Positions 23,667 through 31,317 of a stretch of 34,007 nt of DNA are shown piece after piece. The stretch covers positions 1-34,007 of the forward strand of contig JABBNY010000004.1 of the NCBI GenBank assembly GCA_019352095.1, written 5' to 3'. Below the pieces are notes generated by a model, which saw only the letters and a list, made by a program, of their open reading frames with translations, was not told where the DNA came from and searched no databases. The stretch's first letter is position 1. Each line of letters begins with the position of its first letter. The DNA is from Acidobacteriota bacterium. GTDB lineage: Bacteria; Actinomycetota; Acidimicrobiia; Acidimicrobiales; RAAP-2. The translations under genes were made by a program, and so were the position numbers.

Positions 23667-24587
23667 ATGAAGAAATCCCTCCGGTTCGTCGTTGCACTGA
23701 TAATCAGTGCACTGGCGTTTCCACTAAGCAGTGTCGCCGCAGCGTCCGCATCGACAGCGCCACAGTGCATTGTCTCGCTGTCGCCGAGCGCTACCGAGAC
23801 GCTTTACGCCATTGGCGCGGGCGCCCAGGTGCAGGCCGTCGACCAGGATTCGAACTTCCCCGCCCAGGCCAAGCGCCTCGCGGCGCTGCACAAGATCAAC
23901 CCTCTGAGCCCGAGCGTCGAGGCCGTGCTCGGCATCTGCGCAGTGACGCCAACGCACCCTTCGAGCAAACCGGACCTGGTGGTGATCTCCTACAACGCGA
24001 ACTCGATCCAACAGCAGCTCACCGCCCAAGGTGTCAAGGTCGTCATGCAGGACGCGCCGACATCCGTGAGCGGCGCGCTCGCCCAGATTCGCCAGCTGGG
24101 CCAACTCACGGGTCACGCCGCCCGCGCTGACGCCCTGGCGGCATCGATGCAGCGTCGCATCCGCGCCGACATCGCGTCGGTGCCCGCACATCCGTCGAAG
24201 AAGATCTCGGTCTATTACGAGATCTCGGCCAACCCGTACTACTCGCTCACCAGTTCGACCTTCGTGGGCACGCTGCTCAAGTCCGTTGGACTTGTGAACA
24301 TCGCCGACGCCGACGCCACGACCGCTGACGCGGGGTACCCCCAACTGAACGCCGAGTACATCGCGAGCTCGAACCCCACGTTGATCTTTCTCTCGGGTGA
24401 CGCCACGGTCGCCAGTGTCCCAGCGCGCCCTGGGTTCTCCAGGATCAGTGCCGTCGTGCACCACAACGTGGTTGGCTTGAGCGCGGACATCGCTTCTCGA
24501 TGGGGACCACGACTCACGGTGCTGATGAATGAGATCACGTCGTCGGTCAAGCGGGTTCTGAACGAGAAGAATCTCTGGACCAAATAG
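23667..24587 (+). CDS. btuF: Cobalamin/corrinoid substrate-binding protein
   Basis: A 306-aa exported binding protein of the BtuF/FecB type. The N-terminus has an Sec signal peptide, KK then FVVALIISALAFPLSSVAAASA, with a likely signal peptidase I site after AAASA. No lipobox cysteine is visible there, which is unusual for a binding protein in a Gram-positive. The mature part begins CIVSLSPSATETLYAIGAG, the family hallmark, and has PDLVVISYN and IADADATTADAGYPQLNAEYI. The riboswitch upstream and cob genes downstream make corrinoid the ligand. The next gene overlaps by one base. Confidence 0.88.
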   Translation: MKKSLRFVVALIISALAFPLSSVAAASASTAPQCIVSLSPSATETLYAIGAGAQVQAVDQDSNFPAQAKRLAALHKINPLSPSVEAVLGICAVTPTHPSSKPDLVVISYNANSIQQQLTAQGVKVVMQDAPTSVSGALAQIRQLGQLTGHAARADALAASMQRRIRADIASVPAHPSKKISVYYEISANPYYSLTSSTFVGTLLKSVGLVNIADADATTADAGYPQLNAEYIASSNPTLIFLSGDATVASVPARPGFSRISAVVHHNVVGLSADIASRWGPRLTVLMNEITSSVKRVLNEKNLWTK

Positions 24588-25630
24588 TGCTGAGCGCCCA
24601 ACCGCCGACCACTCGTCGTGTCGCGACGGTGACACTGCTCTGCGTGGTGGCCCTGATTGGTGCGATCGTCGCGGGCTTGGGTGTCGGCCCGACCTCAATC
24701 TCGACGACCCGCATCATCGGTGCGCTTGCGAGCGGTCTCGGTTTGGGCCACAGCACCCTGACGCCGCTGCAGGCGACGATTGTGTGGCAGTTGCGCGCGC
24801 CTCGTCTCGTCCTCGGGCTCGTCACCGGCGCGATGTTGTCGGTCGCGGGCGGCGCTTACCAGGGTGTGTTCCGTAACCCTCTGGCGGATCCGTATCTCTT
24901 GGGCGTTGCCTCAGGGGCGGGGCTGGGCGCGACGTTCGCGATCGTGTACGTGGGTCACGGCCTCACGACGCCGTCGTGGACGCCGGTGCTCGCCTTCGCC
25001 GGTGCGACGATCGCGGTACTTCTCACCTGGGGACTCGGGGGTCGCGGGTTGCGAGCCACCGCATCCACACTGATCCTCGCGGGTGTCGCCATTTCCGCGC
25101 TCCTCACGAGTCTGCAGACCTTCTTTCAACAGCAGTCCTCGATCGACTCGATCGCCCGGGTCTACATATGGCTCTTGGGCTCGCTCGCGACGGCGAGTTG
25201 GTCATCGGTGTGGATGGTCCTGCCGTACGCGATTGTGTGCGTGATCATCTGTGTTGCGGCGGGTGGGGCGCTCGACGTGATGAGCGTGGGCGACGAAGAG
25301 GCACGGACACTCGGACTACCGGTTCGAAAGGTGCGCCTCGTGGTCGTGGCCGCCTCGTCGCTCGGCACCGCGGCGGTGGTGTCGGCGGTCGGACTCATAG
25401 GCTTTGTCGGAATCATCGTGCCGCACATCCTTCGCCTCCTCGTTGGCACGTCATACCGCAGGATTCTCCCGCTGAGCGTGCTCTTCGGCGCGGCTTTCCT
25501 GGTTCTCGCCGACACCGTCGCGCGCACGATCATGGCGCCGACGGAACTTCCGATTGGCGTGGTGACGGCGATCCTTGGCGCACCGGCCTTTGCGCTGATC
25601 TTGATCTTTCGAAGGCAGCTCACGACATGA
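24587..25630 (+). CDS. btuC: Corrinoid ABC transporter permease (FecCD family)
   Basis: A 347-aa membrane protein from GTG 24587, whose first base is the last base of the btuF stop. It has about ten hydrophobic segments and family landmarks: LRAPRLVLGLVTGAMLSVAGGAYQGVFRNPLADP near the N-terminus, and GFVGIIVPHILRLLVGTSYRRILPLS in the region contacting the ATPase. It would form the homodimeric channel of the importer. The gene's operon position, not its sequence alone, separates it from siderophore permeases. Confidence 0.92.
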   Translation: MLSAQPPTTRRVATVTLLCVVALIGAIVAGLGVGPTSISTTRIIGALASGLGLGHSTLTPLQATIVWQLRAPRLVLGLVTGAMLSVAGGAYQGVFRNPLADPYLLGVASGAGLGATFAIVYVGHGLTTPSWTPVLAFAGATIAVLLTWGLGGRGLRATASTLILAGVAISALLTSLQTFFQQQSSIDSIARVYIWLLGSLATASWSSVWMVLPYAIVCVIICVAAGGALDVMSVGDEEARTLGLPVRKVRLVVVAASSLGTAAVVSAVGLIGFVGIIVPHILRLLVGTSYRRILPLSVLFGAAFLVLADTVARTIMAPTELPIGVVTAILGAPAFALILIFRRQLTT

Positions 25631-26409
25631 ACGCCGTTGAAATCAATGAGCTGAGCGTGCGCGCCGACGCGCGAGAGTTGGTGGCGGACGTGACGCTGCA
25701 CGTTGAGGCGGGGACGTGGCTCACGGTGATCGGGCCCAACGGCGCAGGTAAGACGTCGTTGGTCGAGTCGGTTGTGGGCCTTCGGAGAATTGCGCACGGT
25801 TCGATCTCGATATCGGGACAACCGCTCGCATCTTTGAACGAGCGTGAGCGGGCCAAGCTCGTGGCCCTCGTCCCCCAACGTCCTTCAGTCCCCAACGGTA
25901 TGAACGTGCGCGATTACGTCGCCCTGGGGCGCACCGCGTATCACGGACTGCTGCGCGCGCCTAGTGCCGGCGATCGTGCGATCGTCGAGTCGGTCTTGGA
26001 ACGTTTGTCACTCCAGGACTTCTGTGAACGAGACGTCGCGACGCTCTCGGGAGGCGAGCGTCAGCGCATGGTGCTCGCTCGTGCGCTCGCCCAGTCGACA
26101 ATGGTGATCGTTCTCGATGAACCAACGACCGGTCTCGACCTTCATCATCAGATGGATCTGCTCGAACTACTGCGACGAGAAGTCAACGATTGTGGACTGA
26201 CAATCGTGGCGACGCTGCACGATCTCACCCTCGCGGGTCAGTTCGCTGATCGTCTCGTCTTGCTCGAGGCGGGCAAGGTGATCCTCGATGGGCCGGCGCA
26301 CGACGTCATCCGACGCGAGGAACTCAGCCGTTGCTATCAGATGGACCTTCGCGTTATCGACATTGACGGTGCTGATGTGATCGTCCCCGTTCGCGGTGTC
26401 AGTGAATGA
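25627..26409 (+). CDS. btuD: Corrinoid ABC transporter ATP-binding protein
   Basis: A 260-aa ATPase from ATG 25627, overlapping the permease stop as ATGA. The long ORF track entry from 24976 runs through the permease gene in another frame and is not real before this start. Walker A is IGPNGAGKTSLVESV, the Q loop is in VPQRPSVPNGMN, the signature is LSGGERQRMVLARAL, Walker B VIVLDEPTTGLDLHHQ and the switch His is in ATLHDLTLA. It drives corrinoid import with BtuC and BtuF. Confidence 0.93.
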   Translation: MNAVEINELSVRADARELVADVTLHVEAGTWLTVIGPNGAGKTSLVESVVGLRRIAHGSISISGQPLASLNERERAKLVALVPQRPSVPNGMNVRDYVALGRTAYHGLLRAPSAGDRAIVESVLERLSLQDFCERDVATLSGGERQRMVLARALAQSTMVIVLDEPTTGLDLHHQMDLLELLRREVNDCGLTIVATLHDLTLAGQFADRLVLLEAGKVILDGPAHDVIRREELSRCYQMDLRVIDIDGADVIVPVRGVSE

Positions 26410-27014
26410 CCGAGCAGTCAAAAGGAGACCCCACGGTGACCGAGCGTGTCCAACCCCCCAAGGAGGTTCCGACCAAGATCCTTACCTCAACGACGAGAGC
26501 GCCGTCGCTGATCATTGTCAATACCGGCAACGGTAAGGGTAAGTCCACGGCGGCGTTCGGCATGGTGATGCGCGCCGTTGCTCGCGGGTGGAAGGTCGGC
26601 GTGATCCAGTTCATCAAATCCGGCAAATGGCAGGTTGGCGAAGAGAAGGTCTGCCGGGACCTCGGCGTGTCGTGGATGAAAGGCGGCGATGGATTCACCT
26701 GGGAGTCAGACGACATCGACCGCACTCGAGAGATCGCAGTGGCGTCGTGGGCCCTGGCTCGTGCGAGTATCGAGGGCGGTGCGTTCGACGTCATCGTGCT
26801 GGACGAGCTTACGTATTTGATGACGTGGGGTTGGATCGACACCGGTGAGGTAGTCACGTGCTTGCGCGCGCGCCCTCAGCACGTGACCGTCATAGTGACC
26901 GGTCGAGATGCGCCGCAGGCTGTGATCGATGTCGCCGACACCGTCACTGAGATGCGCAACATTCGTCATGCGTTCGATCAAGGCGTGCGAGCGCGGCGGG
27001 GTATTGATTTCTGA
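26406..27014 (+). CDS. cobO: Corrinoid adenosyltransferase, CobO/CobA type
   Basis: A 202-aa P-loop protein from ATG 26406, overlapping btuD by 4 bases. The ATP-binding loop GNGKGKST sits at residues 41-48, followed by VGVIQFIKSGKWQVGEEK, VIVLDELTYLMTWGWID and VIVTGRDAPQAVIDVADTVTEM, all standard for this family. It transfers the 5'-deoxyadenosyl group from ATP to the reduced cobalt of cobinamide, cobyrinate diamide or cobalamin. In this operon it would adenosylate imported corrinoids before the lower-ligand steps. Confidence 0.95.
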   Translation: MTEQSKGDPTVTERVQPPKEVPTKILTSTTRAPSLIIVNTGNGKGKSTAAFGMVMRAVARGWKVGVIQFIKSGKWQVGEEKVCRDLGVSWMKGGDGFTWESDDIDRTREIAVASWALARASIEGGAFDVIVLDELTYLMTWGWIDTGEVVTCLRARPQHVTVIVTGRDAPQAVIDVADTVTEMRNIRHAFDQGVRARRGIDF

Positions 27015-27538
27015 TGGGCGTGACGTTGATCGTTGGTGGAGCGCGAAGCGGAAAATCCTCCAAGGCGCTCGAACTCGCCCGACGCCATGGCGATCACGTG
27101 AGTTTCATCGCCACGGGCCAGGCGCGCGACGCGGAGATGGCTGCGCGCATCGACCGACACCGTCGCGAGCGACCCGAAGCGTGGAACACGATTGAGGCAC
27201 CGATCGAGGTGGTGAGTGCGCTGGCGCGCGTGACGTCCGGAGACTGCCTCATCATTGACTGTATGACGCTGTGGGTGTCGAACTGTCTCGAGGTGATGTC
27301 CGTCACGGATATTGAACAGCGCGCGGTCGATCTCGCCACAGCGGCCGCGCGACGCGACGGGTTGACCATAGTGGTCAGCAACGAAGTGGGATCGGGCGTG
27401 GTGCCCGTCAACCGGCTCGCGCGCACCTACGTCGACCTCATGGGTCGCGTCAATGCGATCTGGAGCGAAGTTGCGGCGACCATGCTGGTCATGGTCGCCG
27501 GTCGTGCCCTCGAGTTCCCGGCCCCCACGGTGAAGTAG
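27014..27538 (+). CDS. cobU: Adenosylcobinamide kinase/guanylyltransferase
   Basis: A 174-aa protein from ATG 27014, sharing one base with the cobO stop. LIVGGARSGKSSKALELA holds the P-loop (residues 8-15), and RIDRHRRERPEAWNTIEAP contains the histidine that is guanylylated in CobU. DCLIIDCMTLWVSNCL and VVSNEVGSGVVPVNRLARTYVDLMGRVN complete the family pattern. It phosphorylates adenosylcobinamide and attaches GMP, the activation step before CobS. Confidence 0.96.
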   Translation: MGVTLIVGGARSGKSSKALELARRHGDHVSFIATGQARDAEMAARIDRHRRERPEAWNTIEAPIEVVSALARVTSGDCLIIDCMTLWVSNCLEVMSVTDIEQRAVDLATAAARRDGLTIVVSNEVGSGVVPVNRLARTYVDLMGRVNAIWSEVAATMLVMVAGRALEFPAPTVK

Positions 27539-27545
27539 TGCGCTC

Positions 27546-28334
27546 ATGAGTACCCCAGCCTCTTCCCTAGGCGCGTTTTCACGGCGGGAGTTCCGCACTC
27601 TCGTGGCGAGTGTGAGTTTTCTCACCAGAGTGCCCGTTCGTGCGCGTGCGACGAACGACGGTGACGATCTCGTGAGGTCAATGGCGTGGTTCCCGTTCGT
27701 GGGGCTTTTGGTCGGTACCGCCGTCGGCGCCGTAGCGCAGTTGCTCGCGCTCGTCGTCACTCCCGTTCTCGGATCGGTACTCGCGGTGATTGTGGGCGTG
27801 CTGCTCACTGGAGCGTTGCACGTCGACGCCCTGGCGGATACATGTGACGCACTTGGCGCGCGATCTCGTGAGAGAGCGCTCGAAGTCATGCGCGAGTCAA
27901 CGCTGGGCACTTATGGCGTCGTCGCGATCGTCCTTGACCTACTCGTGCGCGTTGGCGCCCTCGACATCTTGGTCGAGCACCATGCCGCAATGGCCTACGC
28001 GGCTCTCGCGGGGGTGCTCTCACGATTGGCGCCGGTGGTGCTCGCGGGGTCACTCGAGTACGCCCGCATCGGTCCGGGTGTCGGTCGAGCCTTTACACGA
28101 GTGCCACGGCATCGGGTGCTGATCGCGCTCGCGTTCGCTCTCGGCCTCGCGCTGATCCTCAAAGGGGTGCGAGGCGCCTTGGTGCTGGTGGTGGTTCTCG
28201 TGCTCTGTGGTGTGTCCGGGGCGTTCTACCGGCGCTGGCTCGGTGGCGTCACGGGTGACACGTTGGGTGCGACGTGCGAGATAAGCGAAGTACTCGTGCT
28301 CGTGATGGGCGTCGCATTCGTGGGGCACACGTGA
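27546..28334 (+). CDS. cobS: Adenosylcobinamide-GDP ribazoletransferase (cobalamin synthase)
   Basis: A 262-aa membrane enzyme from ATG 27546, 7 bases after cobU. FLTRVPV near the N-terminus and HVDALADTCDALGARSRERALEVMRESTLGTYG match the conserved cytoplasmic metal-binding loop of CobS, with VDALAD in place of the more usual LDGLAD. Several hydrophobic helices follow. It joins adenosylcobinamide-GDP to alpha-ribazole (phosphate) at the membrane. The stop overlaps the next gene as GTGA. Confidence 0.94.
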   Translation: MSTPASSLGAFSRREFRTLVASVSFLTRVPVRARATNDGDDLVRSMAWFPFVGLLVGTAVGAVAQLLALVVTPVLGSVLAVIVGVLLTGALHVDALADTCDALGARSRERALEVMRESTLGTYGVVAIVLDLLVRVGALDILVEHHAAMAYAALAGVLSRLAPVVLAGSLEYARIGPGVGRAFTRVPRHRVLIALAFALGLALILKGVRGALVLVVVLVLCGVSGAFYRRWLGGVTGDTLGATCEISEVLVLVMGVAFVGHT

Positions 28335-28999
28335 GTCGCCCGACCCGTCTGGTCCTCGTTCGCCACACCGAGACCGCCGTGGAGGCCGATGGCCGTTGTT
28401 ATGGTCGAACGGACATTGAACTCTCGAACGACGGCATGTCGCACGCGCATCGTATTGCCGAGGTACTGCAGGCCGCTCCCGTCGCGGCGACGTACGCGAG
28501 TCCTCTGAGGCGATCACGACAACTGGCCGAACTCATTGCGCGAACACACGACCATGGTGTGCGGATCGACCCTCGCCTCCAAGAGATCGACTTCGGCGAC
28601 TTCGAGGGCCGTCGCTACAGCGACATTGAACGCGAGGCGCCAGCTGCGTACGCGACATGGATGGCGGTACCGACGTCACTTCGGTTCCCTAATGGTGAGG
28701 ACTTCGCCGACCTGAGGAACAGGGTTAGCGAGTGTGCGACCCAGATCGTAGATCGGCACGAGGGTGAGACAGTGGTCATTGTCAGTCACGCGGGCGCCAT
28801 TCGGGCGCTGCTCGTCCACGTACTCTCCATGCCTGACGCCAGCGCGTTTCGATTGGCGCAGCGTTATGGCTCGATCAACGTGATCGAGTTCGGCGATGGT
28901 TGGCCCATTCTTCGCGTGATGAATGCGGTCGTCGGACCGGGCATTGAGCGCGCAACCGCGCGCGCCATCATCGGAGTCGATGAGTGGGGTCAACGGTGA
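28331..28999 (+). CDS. cobC: Histidine phosphatase, probable alpha-ribazole phosphatase
   Basis: A 222-aa phosphoglycerate mutase-family phosphatase. GTG 28331 overlaps the cobS stop; the ORF track start at 28274 is inside cobS. The catalytic LVRHTET is near residue 12, YASPLRRSRQLAELI and LQEIDFGDFEGRRYSDIE follow, and VVIVSHAGAIRALLVHVLSM carries the second catalytic His. In cobalamin synthesis CobC removes the 5'-phosphate from alpha-ribazole phosphate or cobalamin phosphate. The fold is promiscuous, so the role rests on operon position. Confidence 0.85.
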   Translation: MSRPTRLVLVRHTETAVEADGRCYGRTDIELSNDGMSHAHRIAEVLQAAPVAATYASPLRRSRQLAELIARTHDHGVRIDPRLQEIDFGDFEGRRYSDIEREAPAAYATWMAVPTSLRFPNGEDFADLRNRVSECATQIVDRHEGETVVIVSHAGAIRALLVHVLSMPDASAFRLAQRYGSINVIEFGDGWPILRVMNAVVGPGIERATARAIIGVDEWGQR

Positions 29000-30825
29000 A
29001 CACGCGCAACGAGCGACCGATCGTGCCCGAAGGTTTTGACGGATCACGCGCGACTCATCGTCGCGAACACCCCGACGACTGGCGCTTTTCCGATGTTGAA
29101 CGCCAGGCGGTGTGGCGAGCAATCGAAGAACGTCGCGACATTCGCAAGTTTCGACCCGACTCGATTCCTGATGAACTCTTGTCACGACTCTTAGGAGCCG
29201 CACACGCAGCACCGTCGGTCGGGCTCAGTCAACCGTGGCGATTCATTGTGGTGCGTGACGAGGCGACGCGAAGTGTGATGCAGGCCGCGGCGCAACGAGA
29301 GCGTATGAACCAGTCGAGGTACTTCAGCGGTCGTTCGACGCAGTTCCTCGACCTCAAGATCGAAGGGATTCGTGAGGCGCCCGTCAGTATCTGCGTGTGC
29401 TGTGACCGAGGGGATCCCGATGTGGAGGTGCTGGGCCGCCACACCGTTCGTGATGCTGATATCTACAGCACGTGTCTGGCGATCGAGAACTTCTGGTTGG
29501 CCGCACGCGCCGAGGGTGTCGGTGTGGGGTGGGTGTCGTTCTACGAGCCTGCTGAGCTCAGTGAACTCCTTTCCCTGCCAGCGAACGTGGTACCCATTGC
29601 GTGGCTGTGTGTGGGTTACCCCGACGAACGACCGTCTCGACCGGGTCTTGAGTCCAATGGCTGGGATCGTCGCAGTGCCGTGGGGCAGGTGATCTTCTCC
29701 GAGCGTTGGGGTCACGTCGAACGGGACGATTCAGAAGCACCCGTCGGCGTGAAGATGGCGTTGCAATCAAATGTCGCGCCGTGGTGCGCGCAACTACTAG
29801 AGCGGGTGCGACCCGGTGAGGTCGCCGCAGGGATTACGGTGCGCGACGTCGAGGACGAATTGGTGAAGCCGCTCGGCAGCCTCGGGGTCCTGGAAGGTGT
29901 GGTTCAACAATGGGCGGTGGCGACCGGCGCCCCACCGCCGCGTGACATGAAGCCCGCCATTCTCGTCTTCGCGGGCGACCATGGCGTGAGCACGCATCAG
30001 GTGAGTCTCTTCGAGTCCCGCGTGAGCAGCCAGATAGCGGTCGCAGCCGCGAGAGGGGCCACCGCCATAGGGGTCTTGGCGCGTTCGCACGATGCCGCAT
30101 TGTCGGTAGTCGACGTCGGTCTCAGTGGCGAGCGCGCCCCGGGCGTGATCGACAGACGGGTCGCGTGCGCGACGTCGGACATATCACGTGGCGCCGCGAT
30201 GACCCACGATGAACTTCGCCGAGCGGTTCAGACCGGCTACGTCGAAGCGAGAGCGATGGTTCGTGACTGCGACGTACTTATCGTGGGGGAGATTGGCATT
30301 GGTAACACCACGGTCGCGGCAGCGTTGCTAGCGGCATTGACACGAAGTTCGGCCCGCGACGTGTGCGGTCGTGGCACCGGGCTCGATGCCCAGGGCCTCG
30401 ATCGCAAGCGCGCCATTGTCGAAGAGGCGCTTCGCATCAATACCCCCGACGCTGGCGACGCACTTGAATGTCTTCGCCGTGTTGGGGGTTTCGAGTTCGC
30501 GGCGCTCGTGGGTGCCATGTTCGCCGCCGGTGAAGCACGTCGACCAATTCTGCTCGACGGATTCGCGACGGGTGTCGCCGCCCTGGCGGCGTGCCGCCTC
30601 CAACCTGCGTTGCGCGACTACCTCATCGCTGGTCATCGTTCTGCGGAGCTCGCACACGCCAGGGTGCTCGACGAGTTGGGTCTGGAACCCCTCTTGGACT
30701 TGCGGTTGCGACTCGGCGAGGCGAGCGGTGCGGCCTTGGCCTTTCCACTCGTGAAGCTCGCGGCCACGCTGCACGCTGAGATGGAAAGTTTCGACGATGC
30801 GCGCGTGGACAAAGCGCGCACGTGA
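28996..30825 (+). CDS. BluB-CobT fusion: DMB synthase / nucleotide-DMB phosphoribosyltransferase
   Basis: A 609-aa two-domain protein. GTG 28996 overlaps the previous stop as GTGA, with GAGTGGGG upstream; GTG 28984 is the alternative. Residues to about 235 are BluB, a nitroreductase-fold flavoenzyme that fragments FMN to 5,6-dimethylbenzimidazole: RRDIRKFRPDSIPDE, GAAHAAPSVGLSQPWRF, ARAEGVGVGWVSFYEP. From about 260 onward it is CobT, which makes alpha-ribazole phosphate from DMB and nicotinate mononucleotide: ILVFAGDHGVSTHQV, GEIGIGNTTVAAAL, GRGTGLDAQGLDRK and the C-terminal HAEMESFDDARV with the catalytic Glu region. Both domains look complete, so one polypeptide makes and activates the lower ligand. 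Confidence 0.93.
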   Translation: MNTRNERPIVPEGFDGSRATHRREHPDDWRFSDVERQAVWRAIEERRDIRKFRPDSIPDELLSRLLGAAHAAPSVGLSQPWRFIVVRDEATRSVMQAAAQRERMNQSRYFSGRSTQFLDLKIEGIREAPVSICVCCDRGDPDVEVLGRHTVRDADIYSTCLAIENFWLAARAEGVGVGWVSFYEPAELSELLSLPANVVPIAWLCVGYPDERPSRPGLESNGWDRRSAVGQVIFSERWGHVERDDSEAPVGVKMALQSNVAPWCAQLLERVRPGEVAAGITVRDVEDELVKPLGSLGVLEGVVQQWAVATGAPPPRDMKPAILVFAGDHGVSTHQVSLFESRVSSQIAVAAARGATAIGVLARSHDAALSVVDVGLSGERAPGVIDRRVACATSDISRGAAMTHDELRRAVQTGYVEARAMVRDCDVLIVGEIGIGNTTVAAALLAALTRSSARDVCGRGTGLDAQGLDRKRAIVEEALRINTPDAGDALECLRRVGGFEFAALVGAMFAAGEARRPILLDGFATGVAALAACRLQPALRDYLIAGHRSAELAHARVLDELGLEPLLDLRLRLGEASGAALAFPLVKLAATLHAEMESFDDARVDKART

Positions 30826-31185
30826 GGACAGTGCTGTCTCTCGTGGTCGTGGGGCGTTCGACATCGGCCGGCAAGAATCTGCTGGTGACCGGACTCGCAC
30901 GATGGTTCGCTCGTCACGGGTGAACGTAGCGCCGGTCAAGGCCCTCACTATGTTTAATAACGCGCGTGGTGCAAGGTGGCGAGCAAGGCGCCGCTGGTGT
31001 GGGGTCATGACGCCGTGTTGACGACGACCGTGCATGGAGTGTTTGAGGACCAAGACGTCATCGAGGTGTTCTGCGCCGTACGCCCTCAGTCCGTACTCGA
31101 CACCACGTTCGACGCATTCGCTGACGCTATAGAAGAGCACCTCGACACGCAACTGCTTCGTTCGATGGTCGAGCTGAGACCCTAG
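30822..31185 (+). pseudogene. cobQ: Decayed cobyric acid synthase gene (cobQ remnant)
   Basis: Three pieces in three frames resemble CobQ in order. Piece one, from GTG 30822 overlapping the bluB-cobT stop as GTGA, reads VVVGRSTSAGKNLLVTGLAR and stops at 30923. This is the P-loop end of CobQ, where an AGK-type motif followed by LVTGL-R is normal. Piece two, shifted one base, reads VAPVKALTMFNNAR (from 30926), like the conserved VAPFKAQNMSNN of CobQ. Piece three, in the third frame, ends TTVHGVFEDQD and FADAIEEHLDTQLLRSMVE, like the CobQ C-terminus with its HG-F motif. Roughly 400 internal residues are missing. It cannot encode a working enzyme. Confidence 0.8.
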
Positions 31186-31317
31186 AGCACGTGCGACCCA
31201 CGTCGGGGCTTACTCTCGGGTACCTCACGGCGCGGCGTTCGACGCTTCGTGTGCAGGTGCGGGAGAGGCCGGGGTGACCTTTCCCATAGACTTAGTAAAA
31301 GCAGCGAAGGGAAAACC

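Noticed and set aside
23724-24698. 324-aa minus-strand ORF over btuF
   Set aside because: Antisense shadow with Arg/His/Val-rich composition; btuF has a signal peptide and family motifs.
24976-25626. Upstream part of the long ORF ending at 26409
   Set aside because: It reads through btuC in a wrong frame; the ATPase starts at ATG 25627 with the usual ATGA overlap.
26978-27910. 310-aa minus-strand ORF over cobU and cobS
   Set aside because: Spans two overlapping real genes on the other strand and has no motif.
30976-31185. 69-aa ORF as an independent small gene
   Set aside because: Its sequence matches the C-terminus of CobQ and is preceded by other CobQ scraps in other frames, so it is part of a pseudogene.
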